Assembly (NCBI RefSeq): GCF_033568475.1
Contig: NC_133121.1
Coordinates: 75,660,589 to 75,724,588 of the forward strand
From: Henckelia pumila
Lineage: Eukaryota; Streptophyta; Magnoliopsida; Lamiales; Gesneriaceae
Direction of reading: 5' to 3'
Length of the DNA stretch: 64,000 nt
Below are positions 33,918 to 45,729 of the stretch, in pieces; position 1 is the first letter of the stretch, and each line of letters starts with the position of its first letter. The notes under the pieces were generated by a model. The model searched no databases and was not told the origin of the DNA. It worked only from the letters and a program-made list of their open reading frames with translations. A program made the position numbers and the translations under genes.

Positions 33918-35260
33918 TCACTCTCTTCTTTTCTTTCTTCGTCCCCTAATTCTTTTCCACTCCTCAAAGTGATAGCATTGCATTGTTCCTTTGGATTTAC
34001 CTCTGTATTTCTTGGAAACTGACCTGTTATTATCTTTCAATGCATTTTCCAGCTGCCCGATCTGAGTTTTCATAGATTTCATCATGGAGCCCATGTTGAC
34101 CTCATGTGTCTCCAAACTATCAAGATGATTTTTAGTTCTTGTCATCATCTTACCAGATTCCTGCACAAAAGTACTAACCACGTCCTCCAAAGAAGGCTTC
34201 CATTTTCCTTTATTTGCATAAGAAAAATTTTCATGGTTACGCAATTCAGGATGATAAGAATTAGGAACAGGGTTACCTCGATAGCCTCCATAACCTCTTT
34301 GGTTGATGTACTGAGCTTGTTTAGGAAGATGAGATTCCTTGACGGAAACCGACCCACTTGTTGAATCTGCGACATTCACCTTATTCAATGCAAGCACTTG
34401 TGTCTTCAGAGCGGATAACTGAGCAGATATAGAGGTGAGAGGATCAACTGCATATGCTCCGACAGATTTCTTGACTCCCATACGTTCAGACGGCCATTGA
34501 AAACTGTTGATGGTCATTTGTTCCAGCATATCATAGGCCTTAATGGGATCCTTTGAAAATATAGTTCCTCCAGCTGCCGAATCCACTGACATCTCGTAGG
34601 CGCACTCAATCCATTTTAAAACCACTCAATTTGCTCCCAATTTGCAAAATTATGGTTAGGACAACGCCTCAACAAATCTTTATACCTATCACATGCCTCA
34701 TATAATTGCTCTGCATCCAGCTGCATAAAAGTACTAATCTCGATTTTCAACTGAGTGGACTTGGCAGGTGGAAAATACTTTGATAAAAATTTAACATCCA
34801 TGTCCTCCCAAGTAGTGATGCTTCCTAGCGGCAAGGACTGCAACCAGCTCCTAGCCTGATCCATGAGAGAAAAAAGAAACAAACTTAAACGAATAATATC
34901 TTTAGGAATACCATCCATCTTTACTGTATCAGTAATTTCCAAGAAAGTTCTCAGGTGCAGATGAGGATCAGCTGTGGTTCTCCCATTAAATTGGTTCTGT
35001 TGAACCATATTAATCAGTGCAGGCTTGAGCTCGAAATTATTGGCATTGATAGTTCCACGAGCTATTCCAGAGTAGTGTGTATGGATCACTGGTTGAAAGT
35101 GCTCTCTGATTGGCACCAAAGGAGCCTTCGTTTCATCATCATTCTCAGCCATGTTCCTTAATTCTTCTCTCCTTGCTCTTCTCAAAGCTTTTGCAGTGGG
35201 TTCGATCTCCGGATCAAACAGTAGAAAATCAGCGCTTTGAGATCGTTGCATGAACTGCAA
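33918..35260 (-). pseudogene. Element B gag with a frameshift
   Basis: The start is at or just below 35260, near the primer site. The first segment (35260-34616) has the Ty3-type gag core LSLFLFSLMDQARSWLQSLP and KFLSKYFPPAKS. A shift near 34620 leads to IECAYEMSVDSAAGGTIF, KDPIKAYDMLEQMTINS and a low-complexity tail ending near 33918. The gag of Athila/Tat elements has this order. I see no zinc knuckle; the YHFEEWKRIRG stretch near 33950 is where one might have been. It would form the particle and package RNA of this or a related element. Confidence 0.85.
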
Positions 35261-35363
35261 TCAAGAAGAATAAAATCAAACAGTAACTAAAAAATAAAAT
35301 AAAAACTCTAAATTAAAATCTAGACTAATTGGTAATAAGGCTAAAATAAAATCAACAAATTAC

Positions 35364-35384
35364 TCCCCGGCAGCGGCGCTAAAA
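35364..35384 (-). promoter_or_regulatory. Element B primer-binding site, tRNA-Asp type
   Basis: Minus-strand TAGCGCCGCTGCCGGGGA differs from the TGGCGCCGTTGCCGGGGA site usual in Athila and Ogre elements at two bases. It lies a few bases inside the 5' LTR. Confidence 0.78.
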
Positions 35385-35387
35385 ACT

Positions 35388-36958
35388 TATTGCATAATTT
35401 TGTGCCCGCAAGTGTACGGTGTCAAGTTTTAATAAAGTGTGAGTAGAGTATTGTTCTCACGATTAGTAATATTGAAAATTATTAAGTACTTGTAATTAAA
35501 ATAGTGCGAACTTTATTTAGAAAATCAAAGTTTGAGAGATTTGCAGAAAAATTAAATAATCAAGAACTATAGCTAGTACGCACACAATTTCAAATAATGA
35601 TCAATGAGAGAATAATGGTCTAGAGGTTCAGATTTTACCTGGTTTTGACAACAACTACTCCTAATTAACTCATTTTCATGAATTCCATTTAATTAATAGC
35701 CAAGAATACTTAAGTGTATTATTTTCCTCTCCTGAGTAACAAATAATATGCATCAACTAAGATTCAATTCCAATATCCATATTAAAAATCTAGTCTTAAT
35801 GATATATGTAAAACAATGTTCTTCCTAAAGCTCTGTTAATGTTATATACTCTTCCGAGCTATATAAACAATTAATATTCAAAATCTCCTCTCCCGAGCAA
35901 TGATTTCGAATAAATATGACAAATAAATTAGTGATCAATTAATTGAAAAGACAATTAATACTAGAAAAAACAATTAATCTAGGGGAATTCAATCCAATAA
36001 AATCAAAAATTCGTAGACGTGTCTACAGCAGGTTCCATCATCCCTCTAGACTAATGAAATTTAGTTCATGCTCAAATATAAATAAAACCAATTCATGTTC
36101 AAAAATCTAGACATCAATTCAATAATAAGTTTGAAAGAAAGAAAACAAATCCGAATATGCGATGTCATGTCCGGTCGATCGATCTTCGTATTTGTTCCAG
36201 TTCTTCACGTCTTGCACAAATTTCTTCTCCCAAAATCTCACGATTTTTCTTTATCAAAATTCTATGATGTGTTGTGGCGGATTCTCTCAATTGTGTCTCA
36301 AAATCTCTTTTTATATGTGCCTCAAAATCGTCCAAGAAAAGCCCAGAAAAAACCCAAAGTTTCCTTTCTCGATCAAACTCTAACTTCAAAAATTCGCGGC
36401 AGTGCGGGCTCTCAATTGGATATGCGCGGGCGCGCATGGTGCTCTGTCTACCAAGTTCAAAATCCACCAGTACGCGCGGGCGCGCATGCATCTCTGTCCT
36501 TTCTTTTCCACAGCTTCCCACCTGCAGCCCTATTGCACATGAATCAAGCGCAGCTGCCTGCGCTTCAACAACTCCGTCCAGCACTATTTCACACAATATA
36601 GCGCTATTGCTCTTCTCCTTTGCGCAGCCGCGCTACTGCTCATGGTCCAGCACGCGACAATTTTCAAAAAATCATATCTCATAATCTAACCATCGGATCG
36701 AGCTGAAATTTTGACAGCAGCTTTAAAAATCCTAAACTTTATTATGAACGGTGGAGATTGGATTTAGATGTCTAAAATATTCCCAGTAATTTTCTGAAGT
36801 TGCTGCTTCATATTTCATCTGTCTGCTTCTTCTTGGTAATTTTCATCCAATCCTTGCATCTCACGAAAATAACAACAAATACGCATAATATTAACTCGAT
36901 ACATCACAAAAGCCAAGCCAAATCATATATAAATTAAGTGCATAAATTGTACTTATCA
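35388..36958 (-). repeat. Element B 5' LTR
   Basis: 1571 bp; its right (minus-strand 5') end is followed by CGTGC, the duplicated target. It carries two GCGGGCGCGC motifs inside ATGCGCG-GG-CGCGCAT (36422-36437) and ACGCGCGGGCGCGCAT (36471-36486). Overlapping frames on both strands near 36100-36680 have no recognisable product. Confidence 0.88.
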
Positions 36959-37790
36959 CGTGCAGAGCTAAACTGGATTATCAAGATTGGATAGTCACCT
37001 AGAGTGATCAGTTAGGAAAACTGACCAGTTGACCAAACTACGATTGAAGTCATGAGTCTACCTCGGTGATTGGATAAAATTTTTACAAGACTGATACCGC
37101 CGAGCTACAGAAGCATCAATGTATTTTGTATCAGAAAAGGTACAATGTAGCATACAAGTCAAACCAACGGCTAGAATTTGAATGAGGTTACCGTTGGAGT
37201 TGGAGGCAATAAATAGAAGATCATTTGTGCTAACAAAAGAAGACGGAGAGTGAACACAACAAAAGATAAGAGATCAATTAAATATCCATCAAGATCACTC
37301 CCGCACCAAGAAGCAGCTCACACCTCAACTGATATAACACTCACTTTATAGAATTAATCAGAATCGAGGTATAACATCTTTGTAATAGTTCAACTGAGGT
37401 GCTGCATACCTCTTTGTAAGATGAATCAGTCGAAGACCGCATTCAGTCGAGTTACTAGGAGTTTTGGGATAGACAGTTGATTAAGTTCTATTTTTGGAGT
37501 GGGTTATTACATTAATTGTAAAGTCAAAGTCTTTTAGTGGAAATCTTCCAAGGAAAGAAGGGGTGACGTATGAGCAGTTGAGTTTCCGAACATCCAGAAA
37601 AAAATACCCAAGTTCTTACATTTCAGTCGACCCTTCCCACACCAGTTTAGTCATTTTGATACATTGTTCTAATCAGTCAGTTGACCTCTTTTCTCACATT
37701 TATATATGTATAATGTATAATATATATTTGTTGGTCAATTGATGTGTACAGTTGAGAAAAGAGCGGTTATATTGCCAACCACAACTGAAT
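36959..37790 (+). repeat. SIRE-like LTR, plus orientation, second part (end uncertain)
   Basis: Continues the LTR cut at 2972. CAGTTGA and CAGTCGA motifs recur, as in the LTR at 805-2294. I cannot find the expected CA end with a primer site, so the right edge is approximate and the copy may be truncated. Confidence 0.55.
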
Positions 37791-37834
37791 TCGATTTGAC
37801 AAGATTAGGCAGTGGCATCTAAACTGATTCTCAC

Positions 37835-37840
<6 letters not shown>

Positions 37841-37884
<44 letters not shown>

Positions 37885-37900
37885 CAACAATAATAATAAC
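37841..37900. repeat. AAT/ATT microsatellite
   Basis: About 13 AAT units followed by an interrupted ACA/AAT stretch. Confidence 0.9.
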
Positions 37901-39365
37901 AAAAATAAAAATTTTAAATATAGGAAATATATTTTTTAGAATATATATAAGAAATAATTAAATTCTAAAAAATAATATTTAAAAAAAATAGATGAACTGG
38001 TTTAACCGGCCCGACTAGTACTTTAACCGGGTTTTACCGATTTTGAATGATTTGATCTTTTAAATGGTTTTTGGGCTTACACCAAACAATTTAATTATAA
38101 GTTTGCGATCGAACCGGTCAATTCGATTTGATTTTTAAAAACACTAATTATATTATTAATAACCTAATATATGAATCATTTAAGACAAAAACTCTTGTAA
38201 GTCGATTTCCAAAAGATCAACTCTTTAACAGACACCCAACCTTTGCAGATTTGATCAAACGATTAACTTATGTATCAATTGACTAAAAAAATAATTTCAA
38301 TCAATTTTTAAGGAAACTAATATTTTTTGTTTCATTAATTTTTATATTTTGACCATCGATCTACTAATTTTTCAAATTTAGTTTTAAGACACTAACTCTG
38401 ATTTCTTTAGCTTTCAGATGGAGTGAGAGTTGAGTAGATGCTACCCGCAGGATAGTGCCCTGCGGGTGACGTGGCGGCTCATGATTGGTAAAAATCAGTG
38501 GGTTCCACGTGAGACCCACTAATTTTGACCATTCATAGGGTTACACATTACCCGCAGGGTAGTGCCTTGCGGGCGGCATGTACTAAACCGCTAATGAGGT
38601 ACCGAAAAATACTCAGTTAACATCATATATTGTTGACGTGTCAGATTTCATGTCAGCAATTGAACCAAAAAATTAAAAATTAATATTTCTAAATCAAACT
38701 TTAAAAATTTATATTGAAAAAGTCCAATATCCAATATTTAACAAGTCGACTTACCGAAAAAGTTATTTTCTTTAATTTTTAATAAATTCCTTACTTATTC
38801 TACATGTTTAAAAAAAATCGTAATTTTTTTCCCTGATCTTTGAGAAAATAATTCAACCAACGCGATTTTTCCTTTTGACATAATCTAAACATTCCTTTGA
38901 TAGAAGTAATTATCGAAGAGTCTATTTTTATAATTTTCAAATTAAGTGTCTAATGAATGCTTGTTGACTTTGTTAATTTCGAAATTCAATACTTAACATC
39001 AACATATCAGTTTCCAAATTAAATACCACATATCAGTTTCTTTGATATTAAATGATTTTTTTAATATATTTTGTTTTATTTATTATTTCAATTATTTAAA
39101 TAATTTTACAACAATAATAGTTCTTTACTATTAAGCAAATAATCAAATCAAAATTATTTTATTTTAATTTTAAAAAATACCAATAAAAATTGAATCTATT
39201 CATGATTACATAACATCGACCCATCCCATGATTCTTATCAACGGATTCGTCGAAGTGAAGAGCTCGTTCTAAACTTAAATCCATTTGAGAAATATTTCAT
39301 ATAATTCTATATTGGAGGATTGAGTTGACATATTTACACAAAATAATAAATAACAATAATTACTA
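37901..39365. other. AT-rich intergenic spacer
   Basis: No credible coding sequence on either strand. It holds two related hairpins at 38443-38573 and otherwise unclassified AT-rich DNA upstream of GAUT11. Promoter elements of GAUT11 may lie toward its right end but I cannot identify any. Confidence 0.6.
38443..38573. repeat. Two related CCCGCAGG/CCTGCGGG hairpins
   Basis: ACCCGCAGG and CCTGCGGGT form a perfect 9-bp stem at 38443-38467. A second copy, CCCGCAGGG and CCTTGCGGG, lies at 38551-38573 with a mismatch. Both have TAGTG in the loop and a GGCGGC/GGCGGCAT-like run after them, so they are copies of one unit about 107 bp apart. Possibly the ends of a small non-autonomous transposon. Confidence 0.75.
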
Positions 39366-39426
39366 TAATAATAATAATAATAATAATAATAACTATAACT
39401 ATAATAATAATAATAATAATAATAAA
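39366..39426. repeat. AAT microsatellite upstream of GAUT11
   Basis: AAT repeats interrupted by CTATAACT, about 450 bp before the GAUT11 start codon. Confidence 0.9.
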
Positions 39427-39876
39427 GATTTTAGTAGCAGAAGGTATTCATTCATTCATTCATGTGCAGGCCAGGTCCAGCGCCTCTTTTATCAAGATTT
39501 GCCCAAAGTTGCTTCCTCCTCAGGTAAACTGAAAACCCGCAAGAATTCACATTTCTGTGCTCCAAGAGTTGGCATTCCATGTGTTAGAGTGAGCGTTCAT
39601 GCTATTACGATCAGAAGAAATTGCAAGTTATGCCACTCTTGATTTACAGGGCTTCATTGCTAATAGAATCGTTGCGTTCTAATTTCAGGGGTCGGCAGTT
39701 GGGTGGTGATTGAGGCTTCTGCATGGGTGTTTCTTGGATTTCTCGACTTTGAGAAGTAAATAGGCAAGTGGGTTTTCCAGCTTCTAGTTGTTGCCGGCCG
39801 GCCGGCTTGATCCAATCTGATTCGGCCTTTCTTGTGTTCTTGATTTGGCGCTGATTGTGGAATACTCAGGCGAACG
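39427..39876 (+). promoter_or_regulatory. GAUT11 leader with probable intron and a 9-codon upstream frame
   Basis: CTCAG/GTAAAC at 39523/39524 and TTCTAATTTCAG at 39688 could bound a 165-bp leader intron. After it, ATG at 39723 opens a nine-codon frame (MGVSWISRL) that stops at 39750-39752, well before the main ATG at 39877. Such a frame could lower translation. The transcription start is not defined. Confidence 0.5.
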
Positions 39877-42800
39877 ATGCGGCGTCGGGCAGCCGACTAT
39901 CGCCGCCCGATCCGTAGGAGGTTATCGTATTGGATCTGCGCACTTCTCGTGGTATTCTCTTTTGTTGGATTTGTTTTGTTCATTGTTCATCATAACCATA
40001 GTGATGAGGATCGCGCGGAACAGCCGGTAATGGTAAGATTGCTTTGATAAAGTTATTTTTTGTTGACATTTCTGTTTCGTTTTTGCTTCCGATAATCTCC
40101 CTTCTCGTGGGATGTGAGTTTGTCATCTATATTCGGATGCAGAAATGATTTTCTTCTGCTTTCAAATGAGGAATCTGATTTTCATAATTTGGTTTACAAT
40201 GTTTTCCATTGATGTTGGAAGTTTTGTACCATGGTACTACCGTACTAGATTTTTCAGTTTGTTGTGCAGCTTCTCATGATCCTCGAGACTGAACTCTTAA
40301 AAATGACCACGCTTTTATAGGGTATGACTATATTGAGAGTCAGAAGTTAACCTCATATTTTAGAGTTTGGTGATTGTCAGAATTTAACCTCATATTTTAG
40401 AGTTTGGTGTTACAAGTTCGGTCTGTTGTTGATGGACGTCCTAGAGATGGATGGAGTAGTTCGGAAATAGAGTGAGGAATCAAGTTATATGTGCATTTCT
40501 GACGCATCACCTTATGTACGATGAACCTTCATCGTCGAAGTGGCCAAATATTTGGATATCTCTGTCCTCACCATGTAGATTTATCTGGTATGAATATTTG
40601 AAAAAAAAAAATTAGATTTTGTATCTCTGTCCTCACCATGTAGATTTATCTGGTATGAATATTTGAAAAAAAAAAAATTAGATTTTGTTGGTTAGCTGGC
40701 AGTTTGTGTGATATGAAAAATTATTTGTTTGATGCTCATGCATGTGGTCTTTCGCTCGAAGATTTCATAAATTATGTGGGTTGAAAAAACAAAACAACAT
40801 TTTATTATTATGGGTCTTTAGGTTCTTCAACTGTAATTATGCACACTTGATGATTTGAGATGGAGTAAAACAATTGTCCACAATTTTGCAGTTTTATGAT
40901 TTGTTTTTTTGTGTATATTTGTTCGAAAAGAGTTAATTAACCTTCTGCTCTACTTTTACCTGTCTTGTCAACTAACTTCATATCTGCTGGAAAAGGATTC
41001 AGTTCATAGCAGGATAAGGATCTGTTATCTGACTTGTCTTTACTCTTTTACATCGAGAATACCTAATTTTATGTTACAGATATGTGACCATATCCATGAT
41101 TATGGGGAGAAAGTTAGATACTGAAAGATCATGTTGATAACTTTGAACAGAGACAAGAATATCACGAGTGGAATTAGAAAAATTGAAATTGCAATATATT
41201 CGTTGTCTAATTTGTCTTATGCTAGAATGCTGTGCTTCCTCCCTTACTCTTAAATCTAAATCACATCAGAGGTAACACGTCTCTTTTACGTGGCAAGTGT
41301 ATTGGACTATTGGTTGTTTTTTCACTTAAAAACATGGGGATTTGTAAAATTTACAGTTCATTCTGTCCTCTTACTTTAATTTGTGATAATTTGTTGTAAA
41401 CAGTCCTCTGTGCGAGCAATGTGATTCTACACCACAGTGCCACATATTTAGTGATGTATGGATTAGCCTTCCTTTGTGAACTAGTTTAAAATGTTACGTC
41501 ATGTATTATTTTTCAGCGACAATGAATAATGATGCACATATCATTTGTATTTTTATGGCTTCAAACAAGTACTTTATGTTGTGTGAATATTCACTCCTGG
41601 CAAATTGAATCTTGTTCAGAAATTATGCTATGCCTAGAACTAATTTCTGGCTGAACCCAACAGGCATCTCCTGAAGATTACTCGTGGTCATATAAATATA
41701 ACAGCTCCATGATTCTTTCAAATGGTCAAGTAGATCATTCAAGACATTATGATTGTTTTTCGGGATTGTTTCATCTTTGCTAAGAGTTTGGTACAAGCAT
41801 GATTTATGCTTTTTTTTTTCCTTTTGCATGAACATTAAGAAGGCTTTATTGTTGATTTCCAGTTTTTCCCTGGTCCAGCTTCATTGTTATGTACATCGAG
41901 TAAATTACACTGTTATATTTGTTTGGAAGTATTTTATGCTGAGATGAAATTAAGTAGCATCATGACCCCTCTCTACCCACCTCTACCTTTTCCCAACCCA
42001 ACCCCTGCCCCGGCGCCCCCACTTGGTCACTGGAACACACTCAACTATCTTATGGTGCAACTGATTGCAACTCATCGAAAATATGAGAGAGACAATGTTT
42101 GTATTATCAAAATATTCCATTAAAATAAAATGATCTCTATTTACATAGTGGTAGAACAAATCCCGCCCCCCCTTTCCCTGGCCGTACATCAAAGAGTAAT
42201 CAATTAAAACTCAAGTAGCATCTCTGTGAGATATAGGGTGTACTGTGACATTCTTTGCTTTTAGTTATTTCGCCCTAGGTTTGCCTTTTCGGCCCAGTTC
42301 AATGAAACAATGCTTTGGCTGTTTTGAGTGCTGTTCGAATTGGCCGAGGGTTCGTGGACTAAGTTTTATTTTTCGTAGACTTAGTTAAATGTTATTTGGG
42401 ACCAAATTACGACATAGTAAAAAGCTGAAATGAATTCGTTCCCTGACACAGGATTTGATAATTTTTTTATTTTGCATTTGATTCATTTCCTAAACTTAAG
42501 TTAAGGGTCTAGTTTATAAATTGTTATATTGAATTCATGAAAAATCAATAATCAATAAAAAGAGAAGTTTTCCTGTATCATCTCTCTTACAGATACTTTT
42601 AACCTTGGATAAATTTATGGTAATTTCAATCTGAGAATGTTAAACTTCCAATTCATGGGGTTAGAAAAATATAGTTTACCTGGAAAGGGAAGATCTTTAG
42701 ATAGAAGAGCTCACATTTTCTTTCAAGTGCTTGGTTTTTTATTTACTGGATTTAGATATATTGGAAGTTAAACATTGTGAAACATTGGAAATTACCATAA

Positions 42801-44577
42801 CGTTGGATGACGGGAGTGCTGATCCCACTTTTTCCCCGATCATTTTAATTATTGGTTGTGAATTGCACACCTAGCTGGGCATAGGTTACAGTTTTTATAA
42901 AAACTTTACCATTTTATATAAGGCAAGATGTTGTATACCTATGTTTTGACGCATCTGGTATCATTTTTTGGTTTCTAACAGGTTTTAAAAAATATATAAT
43001 GGCTTTTGAAAATTTATCTAAATTTACAATTTACCACGAAATGAAGAATAACTCTATGTAATCGAGAATAGTTCACGGTGTCCATTTATTTGTTTCTTTA
43101 ACTTATTTCTCTTTTCCAGGAGGTAAATGAGTTTAATGACCATGTAATTCACGAGAATCGAAATTTTACTGAAGATATATCAAGTGCCAGATCATATGCC
43201 AGACAGTTAGGAGAGCAGATGAACCTTGCCAAAGCTTATGTTATTATAGCCAAGGAACATAATAATCTTCATCTTGCTTGGGAGCTGAGTTCAAAAATAA
43301 GAAGTTGCCAATTCTTGCTCTCCAAGGCCGCAATGAGAGACGAGCCCATAGCTCTAGAGGAGGCCGAACCAACCATTAAAAGTTTATCATCCCTGATTCT
43401 TAAGGCGCAAGATGCCCATTATGATATTGCGACCACAATAATGACCATGAAGTCTCATATTCAAGCTCTGGAAGAACGTGCAAATGCCGCAACTCTCCAG
43501 AGTACTGTATTCGCACAAATGGCTGCTGAATCAATACCCAAGAAGCTTCACTGCATCGACATTAAACTCACTGCCGATTGGCTTCGGAACAAGTCGATCC
43601 AGGAGCTTGCAGATGAGACTAGGAACTCTCCTCGATTAACAGACATCAATCTTTACCACTTTTGTATATTTTCAGATAATATTCTGGCTGTTTCAGTCGT
43701 CGTTAATTCTACAGTTTCTAATGCCGAACATCCAAAGCAACTTGTATTCCATGTCATTACAAACGGAGTAAAATATGGGGCAATGCAGGCTTGGTTCCTC
43801 AGTAATGATTTCAAAGGCGCTGCAGTCGAAGTTCAAAATATTGAAGACTTTACTTGGTTGAATGCATCGTATTCTCCTCTTCTAAAACAGCTGCACGACA
43901 TTGATTCACAGAAATACTACTTTGGAGCTTTGCGAGATACTAGTCTTGAGCCAAAGTTTCGTAATCCCAAGTATCTGTCTATTTTAAATCACCTTCGGTT
44001 CTATATCCCCGAGATTTATCCCCAACTGGAAAAGGTAGTATTTCTCGATGATGACATTGTGGTTCAGAAGGATTTGATTCCTCTATTTTCCTTGGATTTG
44101 CATGGAAATGTAAATGGCGCGGTTGAAACTTGTCTTGAATCTTTCCACCGCTACTACAAGTACCTCAATTTTTCGAACCCACTGATCAGCTCAAAATTTG
44201 ATCCTCAAGCGTGTGGATGGGCATTTGGGATGAATGTATTTGACTTGATTTCTTGGAGAAAAGCGAACGCGACTGCAAGATATCATCATTGGCAGGAACT
44301 AAATGCTGACAAGTCACTTTGGAAGCTCGGCACACTTCCTCCTGCACTTTTGGCTTTCTATGGATTGACGGAGCCACTTGATAGGAGATGGCATGTCTTA
44401 GGACTGGGTTACGACATGAATATTGACAGCCGCTTAATTGAGACTGCTGCTGTGATTCACTTCAATGGGAACATGAAACCCTGGCTAGAGCTTAGTATAG
44501 GCAGGTATAGACCTCTGTGGGAACGGTATGTGAATCAGACTCACCCTTATCTTCAAGAATGTGTGACAAGCTTATAA
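39877..44577 (+). CDS. GAUT11: Galacturonosyltransferase 11-like (GT8 family)
   Basis: Two coding exons, 39877-40032 and 43120-44577, join in phase 0 across a 3087-bp GT-AG intron to give 537 aa, the length I recall for Arabidopsis GAUT11. N-terminus MRRRAADYRRPIRRR is cytosolic and basic; residues about 16-39 are a single membrane anchor; then a stem and the GT8 domain. Motifs: LDDDIVVQKDL near residue 360 (metal and sugar-nucleotide binding), CGWAFGMNVFDL, WHVLGLGYD and HFNGNMKPWL near 499. Expected role: type II Golgi enzyme adding galacturonic acid from UDP-GalA to homogalacturonan in pectin synthesis. LAKAYVIIAKEHNNLHLAWE and MTMKSHIQALEERANAAT favour GAUT11 over its close relative GAUT10. 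The start has no upstream in-frame ATG. The gene appears intact. Confidence 0.95.
40339..40411 (+). repeat. Tandem duplication in the GAUT11 intron (about 37 bp)
   Basis: GTCAGAAGTTAACCTCATA and the following bases repeat once, from 40339 and from 40376, with one or two differences. Confidence 0.85.
40557..40687 (+). repeat. Tandem duplication in the GAUT11 intron (65 bp)
   Basis: Units 40557-40621 and 40622-40687 begin TATCTCTGTCCTCACCATG and are identical except for the length of an A run. The near identity points to a recent event. Confidence 0.9.
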
Positions 44578-45729
44578 ATGGTTTTTCTAAGACGAGGGCA
44601 ATCTATCGTCATCTCTCTTATTCTTTCTAAAGGAATCTGATTTCATAACTGTAGTGTAGAACAGAAAAATTTTGACTTGTATGGAGAAGCCTTTTCTGCG
44701 CACATGTTTCAAGTTGAATATCTGTTGAAAGATAAAACCTTTAATAGTGTAGCTTGGAACCATGTATTTGGTTAAGGTTTACGAGATTTCATTTTTGGCG
44801 GATGGGAGGATTCTTTTAGCTCCCACGTTATTGCCACCGTGATGTGATCGAACTGTGGTTTTCGTCACTTTTTCTCTTACAAGATATATTTCTTGTGTCG
44901 TCCCTTTTTAATGAGAAAGTTGTCGCATGGATCCGGTAACGACTTGATTAAACAATCCAGATATTATCGGCTCCGGTCACAAATCGTGACGTGCATCAGC
45001 TCATGTGCTACTTCTTTGAAGTCACGTTGATATATGATCCCCACATAGACCTTCAAGAAAACCTGAAACGTCGTATTTGGGAATTGGAACGTGATTGGAA
45101 GTAATTAAAGAGTCGAGGTATATAGGTAGTGTTAGGAGAACTTTTAGGAATTGGAACGTGATTGGAAGTAATTAAAGAGTCGAGGATTGCCTAGCATATA
45201 TAGGAAGTGTTGGGAGAACTTTTAGGAAGTATTTCTCAATTTTTTTTAACAAAATTTTAAAATTTTATTATAGAAAAATTAGAATTGTTTCCTAAAAATT
45301 AAAAACTATCTCAAACACTATCATAACTCTCTCTCAAACACTACCATAACCCTGTATCATATATAATAATGTAGCCATTGAATTCTAATTTTTTCCTTTT
45401 AATTGGCGTGTTATCTGCCTTTTGTTTATTGACAAGGATATATAGTCATGTAGCATAATTACACACGTCGTACGCCGTAGTCCCTTATTATCAATATTTC
45501 TTTCGAATTGGTCTATACGTTTCCTAGTTATTACATCGTCATATCTGTCTAACGTAAACGAGCAAATACAATATTATGAAATACAGGGCTTGTCCAAATA
45601 GAAACAATATTTGACTAAAAAAAAGTGATACTATAATTTCATAAACTAAAGCTAAGCCGATCGTTTATAATTTATGATATGATATTTCTTACAGCTACTA
45701 ACGAACAAAAATGTGGAGAAGGGTTATAT
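44578..45729. other. Spacer between convergent GAUT11 and NOC1
   Basis: Contains the 3' untranslated regions of both genes; no further gene. A tandem duplication at 45080-45146 and 45147-45224 begins GGAATTGGAACGTGATTGG and ends GAGAACTTTTA; the second unit has an extra 11 bp (TTGCCTAGCAT). Confidence 0.75.

Larger units (their letters stand above)
2973..36958 (-). mobile_element. Element B: non-autonomous gag-protease LTR retrotransposon
   Basis: Minus-orientation element with LTRs at 35388-36958 (5') and 2973-4400 plus 31660-31790 (3', split by element C). The target duplication is CGTGC on both sides. The LTR begins TGTTGCGTAATTTT; the right copy has TA instead of TG. A primer site of the tRNA-Asp type, TAGCGCCGCTGCCGGGGA, follows the 5' LTR, and a polypurine tract TAAGTTTGAGGGGATT precedes the 3' LTR. 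The internal region is only about 3.6 kb, with gag and aspartic protease but no reverse transcriptase, RNase H or integrase. This fits the TR-GAG class of Athila/Tat-type elements that depend on a partner for replication. Reading frames are broken. Confidence 0.85.

Noticed and set aside
36095..36684. Overlapping frames of 136 to 168 codons on both strands
   Set aside because: They lie inside an LTR of element B, the other LTR keeps only broken versions, and no domain can be recognised.
37841..39426. CRISPR-like spacing in the AAT repeats
   Set aside because: The units are 3-bp microsatellites, not direct repeats with unique spacers, and this is plant nuclear DNA.
39325..39642. An asparagine-rich 105-codon frame upstream of GAUT11
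   Set aside because: Its N-terminal half is the translated AAT microsatellite and the rest overlaps the probable leader; no homology.
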